From Deltaproteobacteria bacterium (GTDB lineage Bacteria; Desulfobacterota; BSN033; UBA1163), in NCBI GenBank assembly GCA_016875155.1, contig VGSD01000023.1:1-13337 (forward strand): a stretch of DNA of 13,337 nucleotides, read 5' to 3'. Made by a program: the position numbers and the translations under genes. Of the stretch, positions 1 through 7,184 are shown piece after piece. Position 1 is the stretch's first letter; each line of letters opens with the position of its first letter. Under the pieces are notes generated by a model. The model was given only the letters and a program-made list of their open reading frames with translations. It did not search any database and was not told the origin of the DNA.

Positions 1-21
1 TTTTGTGTTACCATTGTTCAT
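1..21 (-). CDS. Start of an unidentified gene, cut by the left window edge
   Basis: Only seven codons are visible on the minus strand (ATG at 21-19, reading M-N-N-G-N-T-K), so no function can be assigned. The start is supported by an AAAGGAG Shine-Dalgarno sequence about seven bases upstream of the ATG. It lies downstream of the saccharopine-dehydrogenase-like gene on the same strand. Its ribosome binding site sits inside a long inverted repeat (22-84) that may control translation. The call rests on the start signal alone and could be wrong. Confidence 0.45.
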
Positions 22-84
22 GGCTATGCTCCTTTCTTTAAGTTGGTCTCCGCCAACTTGCTTATGTCAGAAAGGAGTATAGCC
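22..84. promoter_or_regulatory. Long hairpin: SD-sequestering leader (minus) or rho-independent terminator (plus)
   Basis: The 16-base arms 22-37 and 69-84 are inverted copies with one mismatch, which stays pairable as G-U on one strand. A second perfect 7-bp hairpin (40-46 with 53-59, six-base loop) sits inside. On the minus strand the inner-side arm contains the AAAGGAG ribosome binding site of the gene starting at 21, and the stem ends directly at its ATG, so folding would hide the start region. On the plus strand the stem is followed by six T residues (85-90), which has the form of an intrinsic terminator. No known riboswitch class was recognised. Confidence 0.6.
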
Positions 85-118
85 TTTTTTAAGCTCCCTC
101 ACCCTCTCTATAATATAG

Positions 119-140
119 CAAGCTCTTTGCCAAAGAGGGG
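119..140. repeat. Short C/G-rich palindromic repeat
   Basis: The core CTCTTTGCCAAAGAG is a perfect 7-bp palindrome around a single base, followed by a G-run. It is the same kind of element as those at 8603-8680 and 9498-9587. It lies just downstream of the stop codon of the saccharopine-dehydrogenase-like gene. It has no T-run in the direction of that gene, so a role as a simple terminator is not supported. Confidence 0.55.
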
Positions 141-171
141 GACTGGTTTGGTCGTTTATTGCAATGTTAGG

Positions 172-1335
172 TTAAGAGACCGGATGGATCTTCTCGTGGA
201 TGAAGATCTTCCTCTTCTCAAGTTCCTTGAAAACTTCTGAAGAATCAAAGGCGAGTTCCGGAATGATCACCCCTTTGGCATTGACTTTACCAGAGGCCAG
301 GATCTGAGTCCCGATGGCCATGGGGATGCCCACACACCGGGTATAAGCCCTGAGCTTTTCCCACCCCTTTACTGATCCATCTGACGCAGGATGCGTATGG
401 GTCAGAATGTGTTGAACTTTTTCCCCACCCCTGGTGCCAATCACTTCAATGTGGAGGGAATATCCATAGAGGTCGGTCGTCTGCCCCTCGGAAGCCTGCA
501 TTAAGTAACTCCCAATGGCATCCATAATCTTAACCTTTACGTCCCCGACCTTAACCTTATCATTGCGCATGAAGCCCCAATCATAAAGGGCCTTGATCAA
601 CTGCATATTCTTGGGAGGCCAGGTCCCCCTGACCTCGATCAACCTCACCCCTTTATTTGAAAGGTACTGGGCAACCGTCTTTGTCTCTGCATGGGGAATG
701 ATATATTGCGGATGAGTCCCATAGGGTTGGGGGAGTTCGATCTCTCTCGGTCTGGAAAAAGGCGGGACCTGAATAAATTTGCCATCCTCATAAACAACTC
801 GACCCGGAAGGTCAGGATCATACTCGTAGGTCGTTGTCTCTGTGATCGAGGCGGAAAAGGCGATGGGTCGAAAGGCGCCATGGCTCACACGAACGATTTC
901 GACAGTCTCCATCTGATCGGCCGCATGCTTCACCATCATATCCGTGGTCCCCGGGGTCATCCCAAACCCAGGGACGTGGGTCTTTCCGTGGCGTTTAAAG
1001 CGTTGGTCGTATCGATACTCCTCTCCAAAGCCATTGAGATTGATCCCATGGCACCCTGCTTCAGCAATACACGCCGTGGATAGACCATTGAGGGAGATGG
1101 TGGTTCCATCCATGACAATGTCATAGTCCCGCATCAGTTTCACGGTCTCCTTTTTTTTCTTCACATCGACCTTCTTAAAATCGACCCTCGGATTATGAAG
1201 CCACTGCACCACCTCTCGACCGGCTTTCTGATTGAAGTCACCGATAGTGATCTTCTCAAAATTGGAAAACTCGACGAGATCCAAAGCAGCCTCCCTGCAG
1301 ATTTTCCCTGCCCCTCCCAAACAGAGCACTTTCAT
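172..1335 (-). CDS. Saccharopine dehydrogenase-like / lysine 6-dehydrogenase-like NAD(P) oxidoreductase
   Basis: This 387-residue protein has the layout of the saccharopine dehydrogenase family: an N-terminal Rossmann domain (about residues 1-120) and a C-terminal substrate domain. The glycine-rich loop reads LGGAGKIC (residues 6-13), so the third glycine of GxGxxG is replaced by Cys13. Asp33 lies at the expected end of the second beta strand, which usually favours NAD over NADP. The family oxidatively deaminates or reductively couples amino acids; the substrate here cannot be read from sequence. The start is supported by AAAGGAG nine bases upstream. It is the last complete gene of the minus-strand series, 253 bases after the transporter ATPase, so a role with the imported amine (for example recycling the amino group) is possible but only inferred. 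Confidence 0.75.
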   Translation of the reverse strand: MKVLCLGGAGKICREAALDLVEFSNFEKITIGDFNQKAGREVVQWLHNPRVDFKKVDVKKKKETVKLMRDYDIVMDGTTISLNGLSTACIAEAGCHGINLNGFGEEYRYDQRFKRHGKTHVPGFGMTPGTTDMMVKHAADQMETVEIVRVSHGAFRPIAFSASITETTTYEYDPDLPGRVVYEDGKFIQVPPFSRPREIELPQPYGTHPQYIIPHAETKTVAQYLSNKGVRLIEVRGTWPPKNMQLIKALYDWGFMRNDKVKVGDVKVKIMDAIGSYLMQASEGQTTDLYGYSLHIEVIGTRGGEKVQHILTHTHPASDGSVKGWEKLRAYTRCVGIPMAIGTQILASGKVNAKGVIIPELAFDSSEVFKELEKRKIFIHEKIHPVS

Positions 1336-1423
1336 CTTATCAAACTCCTTTCTCCGGGGGATATGAGATCGTTTCAGATTCTTACATTATAAAGGCTGAG
1401 AATTTACCTCTAACATTCTAGAC

Positions 1424-1558
1424 AAATAAACTCCCCTCCCCAACGTGGGAGGGGATGAAGGGGAGGGGGAACCAAATGGTCTCTGTTTTGTCCACCCCCA
1501 CCCTTGCCTACCGTCAGGCAGGCTCACCCTCCCCCATCGAAGGGGGAGGGAGTTATTG
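1424..1558. repeat. Composite palindromic repeat filling the ATPase-dehydrogenase gap
   Basis: The outer arms AATAA-ctcccctccc (from 1424) and gggagggagttatt (to about 1557) are imperfect inverted copies. Inside are two C/G-rich hairpins (around 1432-1454 and 1527-1551) and a small GCCT/AGGC hairpin near 1506-1522. The gap between the flanking genes holds little else. The element resembles dispersed non-coding palindromic units rather than a transposon, since it has no coding capacity. Confidence 0.6.
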
Positions 1559-1588
1559 GGGAAATTTCAAATATTTTCGTTTCAGGAC

Positions 1589-2674
1589 TTACTGTCTCAT
1601 TAAAACATGGATATTCTCAGGAATGGATAAATAGATTTTCTCGTTCGTTTTGAAAACCCCAGTCTCCCTGGGATTGGACTGGTCAATGATGATCTTCTCT
1701 CCCATCACCTGAACGGTATACTTGGCCAGGGAGCCAACATACATTCCGATCTCCACATTTCCTTCAAAGACGTTCAACTTTGTTGCCGGTTCGGATCGAG
1801 AAATTTCAATGGTCTCTGGCCGAATCACCAACTTCACCTTTTCTCCCGCACTGAAGCTTCTCTCTGGGACGAATTGGATCTTTCCAATAGGAGTGGAGGC
1901 AATCGCCCGATTGAGCCCAATATCTAAGATGTCAACTACCCCGTCTAAAAAATTGACATATCCCACAAACGCCGCAATGAATTCATTGGTAGGATGTTCG
2001 TAGATTTCGATCGGAGGCCCAATCTGTTGGATCTCGCCATCCCGGAGGACGACAATCCGGTCTGAGATGCTCATCGCTTCAAACTGGTCATGGGTGACGA
2101 AGATGGTTGTGATCTTCAGCCGCTCCTGAAGCTTTCGAATCTCTCCCCGCATGATGAGCCGGAGGTTTGCATCCAAATTTGAAAGAGGCTCATCCAATAG
2201 CAAGACTTTCGGTTCAAGGCTCAGAGCACGGGCCACGGCCACCCGCTGTTGCTGGCCGCCGCTCAGTTTGTCAATCATCCTTTCTCCGAGCCCTTCTAAT
2301 TTGACTAATTTCAGTAACTCCTCAACCCTCTCCTGAATCTTATTTCTCTTCCATTTCTTAATCTTCAACCCATAGCTGATATTTTCAGCGACGGTCATAT
2401 GGGGAAAGAGGGCATAATTTTGGAAACAGATTCGGGTATCTCTCAAATTGGGAGGAAGATGGTCAATCCTCTGATTATCGAGAATCACCCGTCCTGAATC
2501 GAGAGGGGTAAATCCCCCGATGATCCGCAAAAGGGTGGTCTTCCCGCATCCGCTGGGACCCACGAAAGTCACCAGTTCCCCTTTCTTGATATCCAAGGTG
2601 ATGCCCTTTAAGACTTCGTTGTTGTCGTAGAATTTATGAATGTCCTCGAGAATGAGCATGGGGATGTAATTCAT
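1589..2674 (-). CDS. ABC importer ATPase, Fe3+/spermidine/2-aminoethylphosphonate type
   Basis: This 361-residue protein powers solute import with the adjacent permease. All nucleotide-binding motifs are intact: Walker A GPSGCGKTT (39-47), Q-loop Gln85, signature LSGGQQQRVAVARA (137-150), Walker B VLLLDEP (157-163) and switch His195. The C-terminal part (about 240-355) fits a TOBE-type regulatory domain as in PotA, FbpC and PhnT. Its ATG overlaps the permease stop codon by four bases (ATGA), which indicates translational coupling. An in-frame ATG five codons later is an alternative start. The substrate cannot be read from the ATPase; the neighbouring phosphonatase-like gene suggests an aminophosphonate, while iron or a polyamine are alternatives. 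Confidence 0.9.
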   Translation of the reverse strand: MNYIPMLILEDIHKFYDNNEVLKGITLDIKKGELVTFVGPSGCGKTTLLRIIGGFTPLDSGRVILDNQRIDHLPPNLRDTRICFQNYALFPHMTVAENISYGLKIKKWKRNKIQERVEELLKLVKLEGLGERMIDKLSGGQQQRVAVARALSLEPKVLLLDEPLSNLDANLRLIMRGEIRKLQERLKITTIFVTHDQFEAMSISDRIVVLRDGEIQQIGPPIEIYEHPTNEFIAAFVGYVNFLDGVVDILDIGLNRAIASTPIGKIQFVPERSFSAGEKVKLVIRPETIEISRSEPATKLNVFEGNVEIGMYVGSLAKYTVQVMGEKIIIDQSNPRETGVFKTNEKIYLSIPENIHVLMRQ

Positions 2675-4368
2675 ACGGCTTTGGAAACTCCCTTCTGTGT
2701 GGCTTCGAATCTGGACCTCTTGCTCAAGAAGTTGAGACCGATCATGCAGAGGATGACAATCAAAACCAGTTTCATCGTCGTTGCCGAAGCAAACCCAATC
2801 TCGCCATAGGCGGCGGCATCAAAGATCTTCACGGCAGCCAGCTCATAGCCCGGGCTGACGAGGAAGACCACGGCGCTCAGGGAGACGATGGCGGTCATGA
2901 AGGTATAGATAAATCCCGCAATAAAGGCAGGAAACATGATTGGCAACACAACCTTATAAAAGGTGGTTATGAAGTTCGCCCCCATATCCGCTGACGCCTC
3001 TTCGATTTCGATATTGATCTGATGGAGTTTGCTGATGCCTGCTTCTACACCAACAGCGAGAAAGCGGAAGACGCAATTGAGCGCCAGGATCATGATCCCC
3101 CCTGTCAATTTGATCGGAGGGGTGTTAAAGGCGAGCAGATACCCAATGCCAATGACCGTCCCCGGAAGGGCAAAGCCAGAAAGGGAGATCATTTCAATAA
3201 AGGACCGGCCGAAAAATTTCCCCCGGACGATCACATAGGAAAGAAGGAGGCCGATGATGGCGCCGATGAAAGCGGCAATCAAAGAGACCTTGATGCTGTT
3301 ATAGATCGCCCGGTTCGAATCGAAGTTCAAAATATGACTGAGCACGATCTCATTCTTGACGCCGAGAAGCTGGGTAAAAGAGGCGACCAGGACGACTCCG
3401 AAAGAGACGATGATGACCAGGGCGGTGACTCCGCTGATGATGAGAAATGGAACCTTCACAAGCGGGGTGATCTTTCTTGGCTCAGAGGCAACCGGTTTTC
3501 CCCCGATGGTCGTAAATTTTTTCCCGGTCAGCAGGTAGTTATGAAGAAAGAAGATGACAATGCAGGGGATGATCAGGATGACCGACAGGACGCTTCCCAT
3601 CTCAAAATCGGCCTCGCCGATGATCATCTGATAAGTGTCAGGAGCAAGAAAGGGCGTCCTGCCCCCCAGGATGGCCGCGTTCCCAAACTCGGCAATCGTC
3701 ATGACAAAGACAAGAAGCCCTGCCTTTAATATGCCGGGGGCCAATAGAGGAATGGTGATGGTCCGAATGATCTTTATTTCTGAAGCGCCCAGATCGTAAG
3801 CGCTCTCTTCTAAATTCGGATTCAGCGACATCAGCGTATTTTCGATCATCAGATAGGCCAGAGGGATGAACGCCAGAGTCTGGGCAATCACCACACCACT
3901 GAAACCATAGATGGACCAGTTCAACCCCAAGGCATTCGTCAATACTCCGTTCCTCCCAAAAAGGATGATCAGGGAAATGGCAAAAAGGTAGGGGGGGGCA
4001 ATCAACGGCAACAGGGTGAGCAATTTGAGAGGTTTTCGCAGAGCCATCGGCCCCCGTGTGGAAAGATAAGCCATGCAGAAGCCTACGATGAGACAGACGA
4101 TGGTATTGATCACACCAAGCAACAGGGTATTGATGAGGGACTGGAAATAATATCCTTTGACAAAGAATTTGAGGTAATAGGCAAGCGTCCAGCCTTGAGG
4201 GTCTTTGACGCTTTTGATCAGGACAGCAAGGATGGGATAGAGGAGAAAGATGGCAAGTAGCAGAAAGAGAATGGCAGCCAGGATATGAACCAACTCCGCA
4301 TTGATGAACGTTTTGACTTTTTCCGAGAGATTTCTCGGTTGAAGGGTGAGAATCTCTGCCTCTGCCAT
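2671..4368 (-). CDS. ABC importer fused double permease (FbpB / 2-aminoethylphosphonate type)
   Basis: This 565-residue inner-membrane protein is two binding-protein-dependent permease domains joined in one chain, with about twelve hydrophobic segments. Each half carries a cytoplasmic EAA loop that docks the ATPase: ESAYDLGAS...IPLL around residues 188-209 and EEASADMGAN...LPIM around 456-479. This fused design is typical of iron(III) and 2-aminoethylphosphonate importers. An in-frame ATG twenty codons upstream exists, but the start at 4368 is preferred because AAGGAG stands a few bases before it. The stop overlaps the ATPase start, and the binding-protein gene lies 270 bases upstream on the same strand. 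Confidence 0.88.
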   Translation of the reverse strand: MAEAEILTLQPRNLSEKVKTFINAELVHILAAILFLLLAIFLLYPILAVLIKSVKDPQGWTLAYYLKFFVKGYYFQSLINTLLLGVINTIVCLIVGFCMAYLSTRGPMALRKPLKLLTLLPLIAPPYLFAISLIILFGRNGVLTNALGLNWSIYGFSGVVIAQTLAFIPLAYLMIENTLMSLNPNLEESAYDLGASEIKIIRTITIPLLAPGILKAGLLVFVMTIAEFGNAAILGGRTPFLAPDTYQMIIGEADFEMGSVLSVILIIPCIVIFFLHNYLLTGKKFTTIGGKPVASEPRKITPLVKVPFLIISGVTALVIIVSFGVVLVASFTQLLGVKNEIVLSHILNFDSNRAIYNSIKVSLIAAFIGAIIGLLLSYVIVRGKFFGRSFIEMISLSGFALPGTVIGIGYLLAFNTPPIKLTGGIMILALNCVFRFLAVGVEAGISKLHQINIEIEEASADMGANFITTFYKVVLPIMFPAFIAGFIYTFMTAIVSLSAVVFLVSPGYELAAVKIFDAAAYGEIGFASATTMKLVLIVILCMIGLNFLSKRSRFEATQKGVSKAV

Positions 4369-4445
4369 CTTTCTCCTTAAACAATCTTTTTCAATGTGAT
4401 TTGTGTGATTTGAAACGACGGTGATCAATGCCGGTGAAAAAACTT

Positions 4446-4557
4446 ACCGGTAACGGCAACGAGGCCCGTTTCGTTATTAAAAGGTGACGTATATCGTCTT
4501 TTATTTCTTTAGACGTAACCCTAACCGGTAACCGAAACGGGCTTCGTAACCGTAACC
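4446..4557. repeat. Large inverted repeat between binding-protein and permease genes
   Basis: The left arm around 4448-4475 and the right arm around 4528-4557 are imperfect inverted copies, with the core cgaggcccgtttcg facing cgaaacgggcttcg (13 of 14 pair). A small GACG-TATAT-CGTC hairpin (4486-4498) lies in the loop. In an mRNA running from the binding-protein gene to the permease gene this would form a long stem. Such structures between binding-protein and membrane genes often set unequal expression, but here that is inference. The arm sequence recurs at 12279-12308. Confidence 0.65.
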
Positions 4558-4638
4558 TTAACCAATGAACCATAGACCAATCAGGAACGCATTCTTAATT
4601 TGTGGCCTACACTGTTTCAAAAGGTTAAGGTGTTACCT

Positions 4639-5634
4639 TTATTTAAACTCGGTCCTGAATTTTTCCTTCCAGACATCGTTCCACTTTGGCCGCATGTCTG
4701 CCGCATAACCGAGATCCAGCTTGATATATTTGGGAGCCACATCTCCGTAAAGGGCATTGGGCGCCGGACGGGGGGTGACATAACCGATTCCAGCCATCAA
4801 CTTGCTGAATTCAGGGGTTCCGTACACATCGATCACTTTCTTAACGGCATCCGCCATGGCTGTCCCCTTAAGAATGAAGACGAAGGTCCCATCGTAGCCG
4901 ATGCCTTCTTCAGGAACCGTCCAGAGAAGTGGAAAACCTTTATTCAGTCTGTCTTTCACATTCTCATCTGACGTAATTCCAAGAAGGAACTCCCCCCTAC
5001 CGACCAGGTCGGTTGGAGCATTTCCACTCCGTGTATAGTGATGGATGTTCTTGTCCAGGGCCTGGAGGAACTTCCATCCCTCTGCTTCGCCATAGAGTGC
5101 CAGGAAAGCGAAGCGGATCATATTGGCTGTCCCCGAGCTCAGGGGTGAAGGCATCACAATCTGATCCTTCCATTTCGGATCCAGAAGCTCTTTCCAGCTC
5201 TTTGGCATGGCATAGCCCTTCTCTTTTAACTTATCCCGATTCCCGACCAGAACAAACGAGAAATTGGAAATATTAAACCAGGATTTATCCTTATCGAGAA
5301 ACTCACCGGAAACGCCTCTCCAGGCCGGAGAATCATAAGGCACCGACCAGCCGTTTTTCTTCGCCATAAAGGCAAGCGGCGATCCGCAGCCGCTGACCAT
5401 ATCGGCATTGAAGTTCGGCGCTTCGGATTTGACCTTTGCCTCAATCTCTCCAAAGGACTGGAACGTCTGAAGGATGGAAATGCCCGTCTTTTCTTTGACA
5501 AAGTTTACGACTTTAACATTGTTCTCCGGAGAAAGTCCCATGTAGGCCCTGACGCTCTGTGCCTGGGCATCACTCATCATAAATGCTACAGAAAGAATTG
5601 CTATGAACACCATTAAACTTAACTTTCCTTTCAT
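4639..5634 (-). CDS. Periplasmic substrate-binding protein of the ABC importer
   Basis: This 331-residue protein begins with a classical signal peptide: basic MKGK, a hydrophobic core (about 6-20) and a cleavage site after AQA (residues 23-25). The mature part resembles the class II periplasmic binding proteins (iron/thiamine/aminoethylphosphonate group, similar in type to AepX or PhnS). It would capture the substrate in the periplasm and deliver it to the fused permease. The start is fixed by AAAGGAGG eight bases upstream, and a good sigma-70-like promoter lies at 5709-5736. No binding-pocket residues can be assigned with confidence, so ligand identity is open: an aminophosphonate is suggested by gene context, iron or another small anion is possible. 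Confidence 0.85.
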   Translation of the reverse strand: MKGKLSLMVFIAILSVAFMMSDAQAQSVRAYMGLSPENNVKVVNFVKEKTGISILQTFQSFGEIEAKVKSEAPNFNADMVSGCGSPLAFMAKKNGWSVPYDSPAWRGVSGEFLDKDKSWFNISNFSFVLVGNRDKLKEKGYAMPKSWKELLDPKWKDQIVMPSPLSSGTANMIRFAFLALYGEAEGWKFLQALDKNIHHYTRSGNAPTDLVGRGEFLLGITSDENVKDRLNKGFPLLWTVPEEGIGYDGTFVFILKGTAMADAVKKVIDVYGTPEFSKLMAGIGYVTPRPAPNALYGDVAPKYIKLDLGYAADMRPKWNDVWKEKFRTEFK

Positions 5635-5708
5635 ACCTTTTTCCTCCTTTCAAAATTTTAATCTTCCTCGTTTTAAATGTTTCCTCCAACCACCTCCTTT
5701 CTGATGCC

Positions 5709-5736
5709 ATTCTATCAATAATGAAAAAAAAGTCAA
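5709..5736 (-). promoter_or_regulatory. Sigma-70-type promoter for the binding-protein gene
   Basis: On the minus strand TTGACT (5736-5731) and TAGAAT (5714-5709) are separated by 16 bases; each matches the consensus at five of six positions. Transcription would begin near 5702 and leave a leader of roughly 70 bases before the ATG at 5634. This suggests the transporter genes can be transcribed separately from the enzyme genes upstream. Confidence 0.6.
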
Positions 5737-5790
5737 AAAAAGTTCTACCTATAACCTGTAATTTAAATCCGTAAACTGAGCAATATCCAT

Positions 5791-5861
5791 GTCATGCTGA
5801 AATTTTTTCAGCATCTCTCATTTTTGATAACCTATAGATCCTGAACCAAGTTCAGGATGAC
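5791..5861. repeat. GTCATGCTGAA-type palindromic repeat
   Basis: Outer arms GTCATGCTGAA and TTCAGGATGAC are inverted copies with one mismatch. Two perfect inner hairpins are present: TGCTGAAA/TTTCAGCA near 5795-5813 and ATCCTGAAC/GTTCAGGAT near 5838-5858. It lies just downstream of the GSA-aminomutase-like stop codon. Repeats of this general sequence are widespread as non-coding dispersed elements in bacterial genomes; a terminator role is possible but no T-run is seen. Confidence 0.6.
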
Positions 5862-5886
5862 GATTAGGGATTATGGTTCTGCTCCT

Positions 5887-7155
5887 TCATATTTTTTTGA
5901 GTACCTTCCGGCTGATGTCGATTAATTTCTGGATATCTTCTTCTGTGTGGGCGAGAGAGAGATACATCTTGGTCCCCATGGGATTTAAAAAGATTCCCTT
6001 TTCAAACAACCCCAGGGCAAACCTTCTTCCCTTCTGACGGTCGGCCCGGAAGGCTGCCCGATAATCCATCACCGGCTCTTCAGTAAAGAGAACTTGACAG
6101 AGAGGACCGTCCCCAAGCACCTGGCCAGTGATCTCCAGCTTTTGAAGGAGTGCTCGAAACTTCTCTCTTAACTTCCGCCCTAGATGATGAAGCCGTTCAT
6201 AAGCCCCTGGCTTTCGAAGTTCATTCAGGGTGGCCAGGCTTGCGGACACAGAGACAGGATTTCCTGCCAGAGTAGAGGCAAACCAGACATAGCCCTCTTT
6301 ACCCAGATTCGACTCAATACAGAGGTCGAGGATATCGGCTTTTCCGCAGACCGCTCCAATGGGATACCCCCCTCCCATAGCCTTCCCAAAAGCGGCAATG
6401 TCCGGAACGACTCCATAATACTCCTGAGCTCCACCATAGGCAAGACGGAATCCTGTGACCACTTCATCGAAGATCAGAAGGATCTTCTTCTCCCGCGTAA
6501 TCTGCCGGATGCCCTCTAAAAATCCTTTTGCAGGAGGGGTGCATCGCTGAAGTGGCTCCATAATGACACAGGCAATTTTTCCTTCATTCTGCTCGATGAT
6601 TTTCCGGGTCGTCTCCAAATCATTATAAGGAGCGATCAGTATCTCATCTTGAACCTGTTTGGAGATACCTGCAGAGGTAGGTTCTGGCCTGGGGAAAGGG
6701 AGGAGGCTCTGAGGAAAAAGGCTCATTACCCCAATATCGTGGGCACCATGATAAGCTCCCTCGAACTTCACCACTTTTGTCCTCTTTGAGAATGCCCGTG
6801 CGAATCGGATGGCATAGAAAGTGGCCTCTGTTCCGGAGGCCGCAAAACGAATCTTTTCAGCACAGGGGATTGCCCGGCTCAATTCTTTGGCCAGCTCAAG
6901 CACCTGTTCTGTCACATAGGAAAAACTCGACCCTTTAACAACTTGTTTTTTTACGGCTTTGATAATGGCAGGATGGGCGTGACCCAAGATGACAGAACCC
7001 CAGGAGATAGAATAATCGATAAACTCCTTTCCAAATACGTCATAGACCTTCGATCCCTTCCCGTGAGAGAGGACAGTGGAAAGCTCCCTCGTGAGGTTGA
7101 ATTCTCCAAGAGAGCCACCCGGGAAAAATTGAAACGAAAGGTCAACAGGATTCAA
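5887..7155 (-). CDS. Class III PLP enzyme, glutamate-1-semialdehyde aminomutase-like
   Basis: This 422-residue protein is a fold-type I, class III PLP enzyme. Lys258 in FGKAMGGGYPIGA is the expected Schiff-base lysine, Asp230 in FDEVVTGFR should contact the pyridine nitrogen, and YHGAHD (135-140) fits the cofactor-stacking region. The FPGG near residues 11-14 and overall layout resemble HemL, but the gene is not among heme genes, so a different amine substrate is likely. The start is TTG, supported by GGAGG seven bases upstream; the next in-frame Met is not until residue 144. It follows the other class III gene after 29 bases, so the two are almost certainly co-transcribed. Besides transaminase or aminomutase activity, an ammonia-lyase role like that of PbfA on hydroxy-aminoethylphosphonate is possible but unproven. 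Confidence 0.8.
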   Translation of the reverse strand: MNPVDLSFQFFPGGSLGEFNLTRELSTVLSHGKGSKVYDVFGKEFIDYSISWGSVILGHAHPAIIKAVKKQVVKGSSFSYVTEQVLELAKELSRAIPCAEKIRFAASGTEATFYAIRFARAFSKRTKVVKFEGAYHGAHDIGVMSLFPQSLLPFPRPEPTSAGISKQVQDEILIAPYNDLETTRKIIEQNEGKIACVIMEPLQRCTPPAKGFLEGIRQITREKKILLIFDEVVTGFRLAYGGAQEYYGVVPDIAAFGKAMGGGYPIGAVCGKADILDLCIESNLGKEGYVWFASTLAGNPVSVSASLATLNELRKPGAYERLHHLGRKLREKFRALLQKLEITGQVLGDGPLCQVLFTEEPVMDYRAAFRADRQKGRRFALGLFEKGIFLNPMGTKMYLSLAHTEEDIQKLIDISRKVLKKI

Positions 7156-7184
7156 CTTTTGACCTCCTCTAAGGCTAATGCCTT

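Noticed and set aside
3022..3729. A 235-codon open frame on the plus strand with a highly charged product
   Set aside because: It is antisense to the fused permease, whose hydrophobic codons read as charged residues on the other strand. It shows no domain or start signal.
4369..4428. Twenty extra N-terminal residues for the permease from an earlier ATG
   Set aside because: The start at 4368 has AAGGAG directly upstream, and the extra residues are unlike a permease N-terminus.
5887..7155. Genuine glutamate-1-semialdehyde aminomutase (hemL) for heme synthesis
   Set aside because: No other tetrapyrrole genes are near, and the gene is tightly linked to another class III enzyme and a phosphonatase-like gene.
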